The translations under genes and the position numbers were made by a program. A stretch of DNA of 64,000 nucleotides from Symsagittifera roscoffensis. Taxonomy: Eukaryota > Xenacoelomorpha > Acoela > Convolutidae. Numbering within the stretch: position 1 is the first letter of the stretch; each line of letters begins with the position of its first letter. The notes below the pieces were generated by a model that saw only the letters and a program-made list of their open reading frames with translations, was not told the origin of the DNA and made no database searches. Shown piece by piece: positions 27,949 to 39,034 of the stretch. The stretch is taken from NCBI RefSeq assembly GCF_963678635.1, contig NC_087070.1:19751318-19815317 (forward strand), given 5' to 3'.

Positions 27949-30009
27949 ATGGCTATGAGCGGAGAAATAGATAGTCATATAACAGAGAAGTACGAAATCA
28001 AAAAGCGGCTTGGAAAGGGCGCTTATGGCATAGTCTGGAAGGCCGTAGACAGAAAAGGCTCAGAAGTGATTGCTTTAAAGAAAATATTCGATGCTTTCAG
28101 AAACCAGACCGATGCTCAGAGAACCTTCAGAGAAATCATGTTTCTCCAAGAGTTCGGAAGCCATCCAAATGTAATTAAATTATTAAATGTCGTAAAGGCA
28201 AACAATGATAAAGATATCTATCTAGTATTCGAGTTCATGGACACTGATTTACATAATGTAATTAAGAGAGGAAACATTCTGAAGGACATCCACAAGCGGT
28301 ACATTATGTATCAACTTTTCAAAGCAACCAAGTATTTGCACTCGGGAAATGTTATTCACCGCGACTACAAACCTTCGAATATTCTACTAAATGCGGAATG
28401 TTTTGTAAAAGTAGCAGACTTTGGGCTGGCAAGATCTCTTACCCAACTGGAAGATTCGGAAGACAAGTTCAATCCAGATGGCGGATTTCTCACCGAATAT
28501 GTCGCAACTAGATGGTACAGAGCGCCGGAAATTCTTCTAGCCTCACATAAATACACAAAAGCCGTTGACATGTGGTCTCTAGGTTGCATTCTGGGAGAAA
28601 TGCTCCTAGAGAAACCTTTGTTTCCAGGGTCCTCAACTCTCAATCAGATCGAAAAGATCCTTGCTGATATCCCTACTCCTAATTCAGAGGATATTAACAG
28701 CATAAAATCGCCATATGGAGCAAGTGTGTTGCATAAAACTAATGTAAGACAGAAAAGAAGCTTTACTGACATAGTGCCTTCAGCGTCAGCAGATGCGATT
28801 GATTTATTGAACCATCTTCTGCATTTCAACCCGGATAAAAGACTAACTGCAGACCTATCTCTTCAACACTCATATGTGTCCAAGTTTCATAACAGCAGCG
28901 ATGAACCAGTTTTGAATTACGATGTTGTTCCGCCTTTAGATGACGATGTCCAGCTATCGATTGACGAGTACCGCCAAAAATTGTACGAAATGATAATCCA
29001 GAAAAAGACGGAAATTCGCCGCAACAAACGAAACGAAGCTAACAAGAAAGGCGATGAGAACAACAATCCTAACAAAGGCGATAACGATGCTAATAGTGAC
29101 ACAGCTAACGAACGGACTGAAGACAAACATGATCTTCGAGGCGGCGATAGTTCAGGTCACAAGAATTCAGGAAATACGAATGCGAAGAGTAATTCAAAAA
29201 ACGGAGTTTCTTCGGCTTCGGGTAACCAGGCATCTAAATACCCTTCGGGTAACGCCAGTGGTTCCAATGAACAATCAATGGCAAGTAGCTCAAACATCGT
29301 CAATAGCAGAATGAGTAATGGTGGTGGATCCGGTGGCAAAATGAATGCCAGCGGAAGCATTTCGTCAATGTCACCCTGGACAGTTTCGAGTGCCCATTTA
29401 GATCCAAATAACAACAAACCCCATTCATCTTCGGGTAACAGCATACAGAGTCAACTTGAGGCGCAAAGAACTGGAATGAATAATGGTAATGCTCGGCCAA
29501 ACTATTCCAGTTTACTGGCCAACGGAAGTGCAAGTCAATCCGGAAATGTATCGGAATCATTTGCAAAGTATGACAGCTATGGAGGCAATACGAGGCCTAA
29601 ACGCGATCGAGATGTCTCAAATGACGTAATCCAACGTCGAGGCACTTCCGCTCCGGTAACGCGAGGACGATCGACGTTCACCTCAGGAGTCGGGAACCCA
29701 GTCATTATGCGAGGTGACTCGAGGTCAAGCGCAGTTGCAATGAACTCCTACAACCCCGGAATTGGGTCATCATCGGGGTCCAAAATGATGAATCACCATG
29801 TAAAAAGTCCTACTGATATGGGTTATGGGTCGTCGCAGAGCAAAATTTCGCCGGTGTACGGGGGCGGGAGACGACAGTACTCGAGTAAGAATCAGAGTTC
29901 TTCTTCGTTCCAGTCGGCCCCGAGGACCAACTTCGGCAGCTTTACTCAGTCACACGGCACAATAACTTCATCTGGACTTGAACAACTGCGCAATAATTTG
30001 AAAATGTGA
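27949..30009 (+). CDS. MAPK15: Extracellular signal-regulated kinase 7/8 (MAPK15), intronless
   Basis: 686 residues. The kinase domain spans about residues 13-310: glycine loop GKGAYG (22-27), ATP lysine in IALKK (K44), helix-C Glu62, HRD 137-139, DFG 157-159, activation motif TEY 182-184 followed by VATRWYRAPE. The opening YEIKKRLGKGAYGIVWKA, VIHRDYKPSN and the long tail place it in the MAPK15/ERK7 branch. That branch autophosphorylates its TEY and works in ciliogenesis, secretion and autophagy. The residue after HRD is Tyr, where most MAPKs have Leu and vertebrate MAPK15 has Gln. Residues 350-686 are Ser/Asn/Gly-rich low complexity with basic patches, as expected for the regulatory tail but not conserved in sequence. 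It has no introns although the neighbouring ArfGAP gene has ten. A splice acceptor lies just before the ATG. The ATG at 27949 is chosen because the kinase N-terminus follows at once. Confidence 0.93.
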   Translation: MAMSGEIDSHITEKYEIKKRLGKGAYGIVWKAVDRKGSEVIALKKIFDAFRNQTDAQRTFREIMFLQEFGSHPNVIKLLNVVKANNDKDIYLVFEFMDTDLHNVIKRGNILKDIHKRYIMYQLFKATKYLHSGNVIHRDYKPSNILLNAECFVKVADFGLARSLTQLEDSEDKFNPDGGFLTEYVATRWYRAPEILLASHKYTKAVDMWSLGCILGEMLLEKPLFPGSSTLNQIEKILADIPTPNSEDINSIKSPYGASVLHKTNVRQKRSFTDIVPSASADAIDLLNHLLHFNPDKRLTADLSLQHSYVSKFHNSSDEPVLNYDVVPPLDDDVQLSIDEYRQKLYEMIIQKKTEIRRNKRNEANKKGDENNNPNKGDNDANSDTANERTEDKHDLRGGDSSGHKNSGNTNAKSNSKNGVSSASGNQASKYPSGNASGSNEQSMASSSNIVNSRMSNGGGSGGKMNASGSISSMSPWTVSSAHLDPNNNKPHSSSGNSIQSQLEAQRTGMNNGNARPNYSSLLANGSASQSGNVSESFAKYDSYGGNTRPKRDRDVSNDVIQRRGTSAPVTRGRSTFTSGVGNPVIMRGDSRSSAVAMNSYNPGIGSSSGSKMMNHHVKSPTDMGYGSSQSKISPVYGGGRRQYSSKNQSSSSFQSAPRTNFGSFTQSHGTITSSGLEQLRNNLKM

Positions 30010-30238
30010 AATTCGTGTAATACGTAATAGTAATTAAAATGCATTGAATGCTGTACGATACATAGCTAGTGTTTTATAATTTGTTTCAAATTCTACTAAA
30101 TAGTGTAAACTAATGTAAATACAACTCTTTGAAGGCTTAGCAAATGTACATGTGTATGAAAAAAAGCTGTTATCTTCACAATTTTTGAAAATAAGTTCAG
30201 AGGAAAGTTCAGTTTTGCTCTGCAAGTAGTACAGAAGG

Positions 30239-30790
30239 TTCCGACTTTTTTCAAATTAGTTATTTTTCTGCGTGATGTGATTAAAGGATCTGACGTAAAA
30301 CTATCATAAGGCATATTCGACAGTCATAGTACTATAGGCAAATTGGACAAAACTTTTTGTAGAAAAATGACTAGAAAAACAAAAAAATTAAAAAATGTTT
30401 ATTTTTTTTCAAATTTTTTTGCAGAAAATTAAAAAAATATTTTGTGAAGTTTTTGCTTCCCAATATGGCGCAAAAAACTCGAAAAACTAGTTTAATGTAC
30501 TTAAAACTAAGTTTTCATGGACTAAATTAAGCATAACTAGGCTGTTGTAGTCCTGCTCGCTTTTTATTCGTTCAAAGTTTGAATTAAAATCAAAAATTGC
30601 AAACCAGTTTATCTCGATACTGAGAATTTTTTTTGAAAAATTTGTAATATCGTTCGAATCAGGACCGAAAGGGTTTAATTTTATTACTTCACCCATTCCA
30701 ATGGTTATTTGTGGTACCTGATTTTGCGTGGAAGTAAAAAAAAACCCATCCGAATACTAAGTTCCTCCACGTTTTTCAAATGGTCGGAAC
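30239..30790 (+). mobile_element. TTCCGACC-family repeat, copy D
   Basis: Left end GGTTCCGAC (30237) with the usual preceding CAAGTAGTACAGAAG; right end AATGGTCGGAAC (to 30790). Internal blocks as in copies A and B (CTGCGTGATGTGAT, GTGGTACCTGATTTTGCGTGGAA, TTCCTCCACG). It lies about 230 bases after the MAPK15 stop. Confidence 0.75.
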
Positions 30791-31201
30791 AAAGAAATGA
30801 AAAACTAAATGATTTTTATAATGACGAGAGAGAAATTATGCATGATAGAAAGAGGCGAAGCGGAGATCGCTTAATTTGCAATACATAATCTGAATGAAAA
30901 ACGAATTGCCATAATTCAAAGAAAATGAAAATAGATTTCATAGTGAAATTTTGGAACACAAATATATTTAAAACATATTTTTTATTTTTCAAGAGTAAAC
31001 ACGCGCAGTCTATTTTCTATTGCACTTCGAAATCAGGAAAAATCCGTTGAGTAAGTCAGAAAAACAGCTCCGATGCAATAATTTTTTGAAAAAAATGAAA
31101 ATTCGTTTTTGTTTCTCAAAGCATTGTAATTAGATAAAATTCGCATTTTAGATAGCTTAAGACACAGCTCCAGACTGCTTTCGTTTGAGAGAATAAATTG
31201 G

Positions 31202-31592
31202 CAGATGCCCTTCCTCAGGGATTCGACCCCCTACCGATCCAAAGGGTCCCCCCTTTTGTACTATTTTGAAATATCAATTTTTGTTGACGGAACCTAAAAT
31301 TTTTCTAAAAGCCCCTTCGGCGCCAATATATATTATTTTTGAGGGAGGAGCGCGCGCCAAAGAAACGCTATTTTTTGGTCATAGTTTTCCGAAAAGTGCC
31401 TAAAAACGCTTTTTTAGGCCAGTTTTTTCAAAACTATGCCTTCGGCGCAGAAAGTTTAGCCAAAACAAGGGTTTTTTAGTGCTTTGGGAGAGGTCGAAAA
31501 ATCAATTTGGTCGACCTAAAAAAAGTCGACAAAAATTTCGAATTTTTTTTTGAAAACGCGTCCCCCTCCAGAAATTCCTAGATCCGCCCCTG
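31202..31592 (+). mobile_element. hAT-like MITE, second copy
   Basis: It shares most of its length with the element at 18257: CAGGGATTCGACCCCCT, GGCGCCAATATATA, GCCAAAACA, and the right end CCTAGATCCGCCCCTG. The left terminal 15 bases are altered and no clear duplication is visible, so it is an older copy. Confidence 0.8.
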
Positions 31593-32729
31593 TTGATATG
31601 CTAATGATGAATTCTTTGAACAAAGTTTCAACGGAAAAAAATGTCTTCTATCTGGTCGCAAACGGATGAAATAATTTTCTGGAAAAAATTTAGAAATGCA
31701 ATAAAATTAAGCTTAAATGTGACGTGCGCAAGATTTTCAGACAAAACCCAATTAGAATGCAAGAATCAAATGAGAAATTCAAAATTGAAAGAACTCCAAC
31801 AACAATAATCTAATTCTAACAACAATCAAATAGATCAAAAAATTATTGGTATGGTAAATTTTTTCGATATCAGGCGGCGTTACAAATAATCAAAAACTTA
31901 TAATGCGTATTTGTTGAACACAGCAGTTTGAACCAAAACCAAAAAAAAAACTCCGAAATAATTATCACTTCTCCGAAATTGCAGCTTTTTGAGTTCAGTT
32001 TTAAAATCAAACTGACAATGTCTCTTCATTTTGCTTTCTTTTTGTTATACAAACAAGCGCGTTACTAGAAGAGAAGTTTTCCATGTTCTACTTCACGTGC
32101 GTTGCGTTTGGGGGCATTACTAACTCAAAACCGGATATTTTTTTCAATTTTGATTATTATAGAATCTTATATTCTGTTATTAAAGCATTCGAAGATTTGG
32201 TTTTCTTGATAACTGTGATGTTTTTTGCGTATGAGAAACGCAACTTGGTCTGTGTTCTTTGATACAGTTCAATTCAGGTGAGATTTTGTATTCCTCGAAT
32301 TACAACAAGTACCAATAACTTGTTGAAGTCAAACTCGGCTTTGTTGAAATAAAAAAGTTCAAGAAATCAAGTGAAAGCAAAGAAAACAACTCATTATGAT
32401 TATTTGCGGTACTCAATTTGGCGTTGAAGTTTTGAAAAAAATTAATTACCGAATGCAAAATTCCTCCCCACTTTCAGCGGCCAGGACAATAAATTGAGGG
32501 CGTGAGATTCGACATGAATAGTTTCGCGGAACTACCAATTCCAAAACGTCTCGACTAAATCAAAAGATTTTTTTTCAAATTTTGATTATTAGGAGAACTT
32601 TTTGCAGTATATCAGTTATACATTTAGATATTATTAATCAAGATTAAGATTTACAGATTACAATTCAATTTTTACATATTTGTTGGATAGCAGATAAAGT
32701 TCAAATTATTGGTTATCGGGCTCGTGAAT

Positions 32730-33905
32730 TCATGATTTTGCCAGAAAATGCTTCCAAAAAAGTGTGGTGAAAATGAGCCATTTTGAAGTCTGTGTATTTA
32801 CTGCAGACAAGGGCCTGTTGAGGTTGAAGTAATCGTCGTAAATATTTGCGGACCCAATGGGCAAATCTTCTATAATAAACAGGAATTTGCATTTAGGGCT
32901 AATTTCTATCAAGATTTAAAAGTAGATTTTTCTAGGAGACATTTTTACGGATAAAATAATTTGGCTTGGACCAAAATCTCATCTAAAAATTAATTGAACT
33001 CATCTAAACTGATTTAATTTTCAACAACATGGTCACTTCTCAATACAACTTTTTCCAATAACAATGAAGAATAGCTTTATGCATTTGCACCCCCTGGTAA
33101 AAATTCTACATTTACATCACCCCTAGATATAAGTATCGAATTGAAAAGTTGAAAGTGTACCGTTACCTCTTGGCTCTGCGAACTTCATCATGCACTTCAT
33201 CTTGCATTTATAATACTGGGCGGCATCTCTATTCTTTGTGTGGCAGTTACTCATGCACGATAGTCTCTGCCAACCCTGCGATTTCATGTCTAGAACAGAA
33301 AAGGTTCTTGTTTTAAACAAGGAACGAGCTAAAGAGGGCCGGAACGAGCCAACCCTGACTTTAAGTATTCGTTCTAAAACATTTTCTTGAATTGATGCTT
33401 AAAAGTAGTACAACTTGTTTGCTGCTTAATTTGGCTTCTTGATTTAATTATTTTAAAGCGCTTCTGACGCAGAAAAAATCAGTCTTTTCAGAGCGATTTC
33501 AAAATTCTCAGAGTGGCTTTTACTCTCGAAAAAAAATTAAGAAATTCTTCAGCTTCTTACCGATCGATTTGTCATTTCGTGCTTTGGATAGAGTTTGCGC
33601 CATCGTACATTCAGTGATATCTAAGTGAGTTCCGTTTAAAATCTGAAGCCTGCAGCTGTGCCAAATGTCTTTGCTCCAATCTTTCTCCGATGGCATAAAT
33701 TCGGCATACAGTGACACTCGTAATTGATAACTCATTGAAAGTTGACATACTTCTTTCTCTGTTAACTTGTTTTTGCTCCGCTGTATGGGTAGAGATGGTC
33801 TCAGCCTGAAGCACTGATATTGGATGGGTTCCCGTGGACCAGTAGGATCTTGTGCATACCAATCGCAAAATGCAGAAGATTCTCGAATTTGAATAAACAG
33901 AAAAC
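32730..33905 (-). CDS. 3' exons of an unrecognised Cys-rich, probably extracellular protein
   Basis: Three minus-strand exons agree in splice sites and phase: about 33905-33561, 33289-33167 and 32905-32730 (stop). The donors are ATCG|GTAAGA and AGAG|GTAACG; the acceptors are TTTTCTGTTCTAG and AAATCTTGATAG. The product contains paired cysteines (SCMSNC, YKCKMKC), an NGT glycosylation site, and an Asp/Tyr-rich segment IYDDYFNLNRP before a short hydrophobic C-terminus (WLIFTTLFW). The Cys pattern and sequon suggest a secreted or surface protein. The 5' end is not found: a strong donor-like AAG|GTAAGT near 33925 lies too close and out of phase. I do not recognise the family. Confidence 0.5.
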
Positions 33906-34178
33906 CTGCCAAAAATAACTTACCTTGAGTTGCGTCGGTCGATATGATTTAAATTTTGCTTCTATTGATTGAATGAGTTTTAAAACTTGATTTAAATATT
34001 GAAACATCATTAAGTTTCAAAAAAAAAACGCAAACATTTTCAAATAGTCCAAAACAATTAGAATAAATTTTTTCAGCTCTGTTTGTAAATTGATTCGATT
34101 ATCGATATAACATTATCATAAAATAAATATGAACAAAAAATATCTCAATATTTTTTTGCAAAAACTAATAAGGAATTC

Positions 34179-34400
34179 TTCCGACCATTGAAAATGGGGA
34201 GGAAAAGTGTATTCGGGTGTCTTGTATTTTTTGTTTTGACCGCAAAATCAGGTACCAGAAATAATCATTGGAATGGATCGAGTGGTATATCCTAATCAAG
34301 CCCTTTCAGTCGTATTTCAAACGATATAAAAAAACTTCAAACTATTTTTCTACTGTTGGAAAAATGGGTTGGAAATTTTTGAGTTTTAATCTAAATTCGC
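34179..34400 (-). mobile_element. TTCCGACC-family repeat, reverse copy E (5' part)
   Basis: TTCCGACCATTGAAAATGGGGAGGAA at 34179, then GCAAAATCAGGTACCAGAAATAATC and CCTTTCAGTCGTATTTCAAACGATAT, the reverse complement of the right half of copies B and D. The rest is broken by another element at 34637. A similar end recurs at 35294. Confidence 0.7.
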
Positions 34401-34636
34401 GTGAGTGAAGCCATCGAGTAACATGAAACTGAGTTGAAAAATGGTCATTTGGATTAAGATATCATAAAGATACTAAATGAAAATCTTGCCTTGGATGCTT
34501 CACATTTTGCGCTTATTTATTCATTTTTTGAAGGCAACTGTTGCCGATTAATAGTTTACTACTAGTAATTCAATTTTTTTCAAACGCATTTGTAAAACTT
34601 TCTCATCACATCATGCACAAAAAAACCACAATAGTT

Positions 34637-35262
34637 GCATTACGAGGCCAAACTTTGCACTGGATAGGCGAACAATTTTGTGAATGTATGTCCCTGGATT
34701 CCAGAGACAAGTCTTTAAACATGTTACAAAATGTAAGTGAATTCTACTTACAAAATTTCAGTGGATTCCGCCTGCAAATACTTGTAAAGTAAATTTTGTC
34801 GGCACATTGATTTTGTTGCGGATTTCGCAACGAGCGTACATAGGTAGCTGTTCCGGATTCCGCAAATGTAAGAGGATTCCGCAAATAGAAGTGGATTCCG
34901 CAAATTTATGCGGATTCCGTTTACAACTTGCGGATTCCGCATATAATTTGTGGAAACCGCTTACAATTTGTGGATTCCGCTTACAGTTTTCGGATTCACT
35001 TACAATTGTAGATTCCGCGACAGCTTAAGTTCGCTAAACACATATATTTATATTTGTTCATAGGTTCCACAAACTGGTTGCGGATTCCACACATTTTGTT
35101 GCGGATTCGTCAAAGTTGCCTGTTTTTGGAGCGATTTTGAGCAATACAGTGTTTTAGCTATTTGTCCGTAGAATCCAAAACAGCAGAGAAGATTTAAAAT
35201 TTTTTTTCTTGTTGCGGAATCCGCCTACAATTCACAAAATGCCTAGTTTGGCCTCGTAATGC
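34637..35262 (+). mobile_element. Inverted-repeat element carrying a GGATTCCGC minisatellite
   Basis: The ends are GCATTACGAGGCCAAACT and its exact reverse complement. Inside (about 34752-35022 and 35075-35110) the word GGATTCCGC, often extended to the palindrome-like GCGGATTCCGC, recurs about ten times at irregular 20-30-base spacing separated by AAATTTA/TACAA-type linkers. No coding capacity. It is flanked on both sides by TTCCGACC-family ends, suggesting it inserted into such a repeat. Confidence 0.75.
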
Positions 35263-36284
35263 GAAGAAAAAAAAAACACTATTTAGTTTTTTGTTCCGAC
35301 CGTTCTAAACATGGGGAGGAAATTTGTATTTGGGTTGTGTGCTTCAGCTTTTTCTATTTGTTTAAGCGTGGACGTTGGGATTAATTATTTCGGCAAAATG
35401 TTAAGAAATCTCGAATAGCGCAAAATACGTTAGATGGAGATATCAAAACATTGCAGCAAAACATTGCAGTCTAAAAGGATGGGGGAAAACTATGGCGTGC
35501 GTTTGTTGGGTTTTCCACCCAACGTCATGTACCATTTGAGTCGCCACTTTAAAACCCTATTAGTAAATTTTTCAGATTCCAAGAAAAACTAGTTGCTGCT
35601 GCGTCGAGAAATATGAGTCCGATTTTCCCAATTTTCAGACTAAATTACTCCGAGCAATGCGTAAAAAAGCAAATCTCCCACTTAATTTTTTTGCATGTTT
35701 TAAACTACAATGGCTTAAGACTCTTCACTTTTAAAAATAATTTTCTAAATGATTAAATGTACTTGGCCTTGAAAAAATTAGAAATAAAATTTTCATTGGC
35801 AATTTTTTTTTAAATAAATTAAAATCAAAAACTAATTCCGTTAGTCTGAAAGCATAAATTGTTTTAGGCAGCTGCTTCTTTCTCATTGAAAAACATAAAT
35901 AATTGGAGCAAAAATGAGCAAACAAATTTCCAGTAAATCAAAATATGAAATGTATAACAACGTCAATTCTTTTTTGAAAAAAAAAACTAAATTCGCTCAA
36001 CAAACTATCACAAAAAGAAAGGAAATGTTGATTGTTTATCTGATGATATTCAAAAAAAAATTTTAGTGTTCAAAACTCTACCAGAAATGAAAAATATTGT
36101 TTGATCACGAAATATAAATTTTGAGTAGCTGTATTATTAGAATTTATTTTTATTCGAAAATGAGCGAAAATAAATGTTCGAAACTGCTTTAATTGTATGT
36201 TTTCAAAACGCGTTTTTTTAATGAAACCTCTCTCGTTTACAAATATTTGGGTTATTAAAGTGTTTTTTTTTGTAGTTAATAAAA

Positions 36285-37020
36285 ATTTGCAGAATTTTGA
36301 TGATATAACTCAGTGAGTTAGATAGTTTTTTTTGTTGACGCCTGTTTTCGCGGTTTAATGAATTTTCAATGCGTTTTGTGCTGATAGAGCTACTATAGCG
36401 CAGAAATAAAAACAACAGGTTAAAATGAACTTAAACAGATATTGAAACTAGTTTCTTAGGGTTATATTTGGCCAAAAATGACGAGGACAAAAATTGCTTG
36501 TAGTTTTGCCAGCTTTTTTATGTTGATTTTTGTAAAATTTTGAACCAAATTACACCATTAAAATGTGCCAATTTATTTTGTTCAATGTTAGGTAGATAAG
36601 CAGGTCCAGTGGTTGTTATTTTAACATTAATTGATTCCTTGATAACTTTAATTTGATAACTTTAACCTTGATAACCTTGATTACTTTAACCTTGATACCT
36701 TGATAACTTTAACTAAATTGACCCGTTTTAAGGGAGAAATTTTGGTTCAAAAATTTGCATAAAAAACGCAGAATAAAAAGAACTAGGAAAACTTACCGCA
36801 ATTTTTGTCCTCGTTATTTTTTTGACAAAATGTTACCCATTTTGGGAAAGACGAATTTGAAATTCAGTTAGTTCATTTTATCCGGTTGTTTTGATTCAAC
36901 GCTATAGTAGCTTGCTGAGCACAAAAAGCAGTGAAAATTCTTTAAATCGCGAAAACATGCGTGAACGAAAAACATTCCAATTAAATGAACAAATCATCAG
37001 AATTGGCAAAATATTGCTGC
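36285..37020. mobile_element. Long inverted-repeat (foldback) element
   Basis: The left arm, about 36285-36510, and the right arm, about 36795-37020, are diverged reverse complements. Paired blocks: GCTACTATAGCG with CGCTATAGTAGC; TTTTGTGCTGATAG with CTGAGCACAAAA; ACGAGGACAAAAATTGC with GCAATTTTTGTCCTCGT. The centre holds a short TTGATAACTTTAACC-type microsatellite (36643-36715). No ORF. Confidence 0.75.
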
Positions 37021-37926
37021 CTACCGCAAAAATGAAAAACAAGTGTTAAAACAACAAGTTTGGAAAACACATTATAGTTTATCTGATGTTTTTTTATTTT
37101 TTGTATAATCAATTTTTCGACTCAGTTTTTTGTTTCCTTAAAAAATTCAGCTTAACTCGTCAACAAACAGCGTCTCCTTATTTGTGTCGTGTAGTAGCTT
37201 GATATGGCGTTGATTTAAAATATCATTTTTTAATGTTTCTAAAGGTAATTTTTTTTCTTAAATTCGAAAATCATTTTAAAATTATTTCAAAACTTTTTTA
37301 GATCGAAAAGTAATTAAAGTTTTCCTCATCCTAAATTATATTTTTCCGTTGGTTTATTGGGACTTAATTTAATTGGCACCATTTGGCAAAAATGCCTAAA
37401 ATTCATCTCTTACAGTGTCAAACGTTCGTCTGACCGTGCTTGTCAGCTTTCTCTACATCAACAGTTTTATCAACGGTTAAAATGAATTGATCACAAAAAT
37501 CAAACCAATTATTTCTTTGAATATTTTGTATTTATTTATATATGCTAGTGGAATAGTTTGTATTTGGATCCGTATGCGGTTTTTTTGCAAGAATGGAGAA
37601 ATCGCGATTAAACATCATGTAGCGTCAAATGTTTATATTAACACGTTTCATTCGTGGTTCAGAAATGTCCAAAAAGTATCTTTTTTTAATGATTTTTTTT
37701 GAAAAAATTGTGAGGCAACTGAAGTTCCGATCATACACGAGTTTTTCAAGCTAATTTCACAAGCCAACGTTATTTTTGTCAACTTAAACCACACATTTTG
37801 TTGTACTATTTGTGTAATCGTTTTTTTTATATCTGCTTATGTCTTTATATCAGTAGCATGTGGTTATTCAAAATTTTGAGAGTGTGTTTCATTAACACAA
37901 TGGTTTTAACCAAAATTTAAAAAAAA

Positions 37927-38026
37927 TTCAGTATAGGTTTTGATGATTGTTAAGACAACTTGATCTGTATTTTCACGGTAGAATACAGATCAAGTTGTCT
38001 AAACAATCATCAAAACTTATACTGAA
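37927..38026. repeat. Near-perfect 45-base hairpin
   Basis: Arms 37927-37971 and 37982-38026 pair at 43 of 45 positions around a 10-base loop (TTCACGGTAG). Weaker pairing continues outward to about 37899-38062. The arms contain TGATGATTGTT and GACAACTTGATCTGTATT with their complements. It could be a small foldback transposon or a transcribed hairpin. Confidence 0.9.
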
Positions 38027-39034
38027 AAATTTTGAAATTTTGTTTAAAACCAATATATATTTTTCAAAATGCTCCTTGAAAATGAGAACATTAAGTTTTG
38101 CTAATGCTGGTTTTTTAAAAGGATTTTTTTACTAAGCCAATCATAGTTGCTAAAAACTTGAACAAAAAAGTGATTTTTTAAATCAAAAGCAACAAAAAAA
38201 CATTTCCATAGTTTTTAACGTTCTGCGAATTAACGTTTTGCGAATCTGGTAAACCACAAAAAAAAAACTCGGAAACAACTGCCGGTAAACTAACGTATAG
38301 CAAAAATTTATGGCAATTTTCTCGAAAAGAAAAATCTGTTTTTTCAAGCACACACAAAATACGGCAAAAGAGAGCAAATTAAGCCTAAAATAAACCAGAA
38401 AGATCCAGTTTTTATCCAACGAGAAAAGAGGTATGTTTATGGCTTAGCTTTTAGTTTTTTTCCGTTTATTGACCATAAAAGGCAATGATTTTTAGGAACT
38501 TTTAAGGAATTAAGGTACTAAAAATCGTTCCAATGAAAACTTAGTTAAAACCTGGACCTTTTTTACGTTTTTTTTCTAGAGCTCAAATTCTAGGTAATTT
38601 GTCAATTTTTATTCTAGGTAATTTGCAAATCTATCACAGGAAGCAAATTTTTGTTTTGTTAAGTTTCAAAGCGTTCAGTTTAAGCAGTTTTTTGATTCAA
38701 TGAAAAATTGCTGTTGCGTTTTCAAAGTCGCTTAGTATAATTAAAAGCCATCATTCCGCGTTCTAGACAGAAAAATCTGATTGAAATCGCCGTTTGGAAA
38801 AGAAAATTGGGGAATGGGCAAGAATTGTAATTCCGCTGTTTTTAATGTGCTAATCAAAAAGCTCATGCAGAAGAGTGGTTGCGATTAACCACTCAAAATT
38901 TAATTGAATATTCTAAGTAATGAAAATAAATAGTAAAAATTACGTTAGGTTTACAATTTGAGTTTTCTACAAAGCGGAATCATCCAAAATTTCAATTCTT
39001 TGGCTAAAATTAGAAATTAAAAAAGTTTATAGTA

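Noticed and set aside
33908-33925. An 18-base intron joining a short upstream ORF to the Cys-rich exon
   Set aside because: Although it has GTAAGT...GGCAG, it is far below known animal intron sizes and the phases do not agree.
34752-35110. CRISPR-like array of GGATTCCGC repeats
   Set aside because: Repeat is too short, spacing irregular, eukaryotic context, inside a transposable element.
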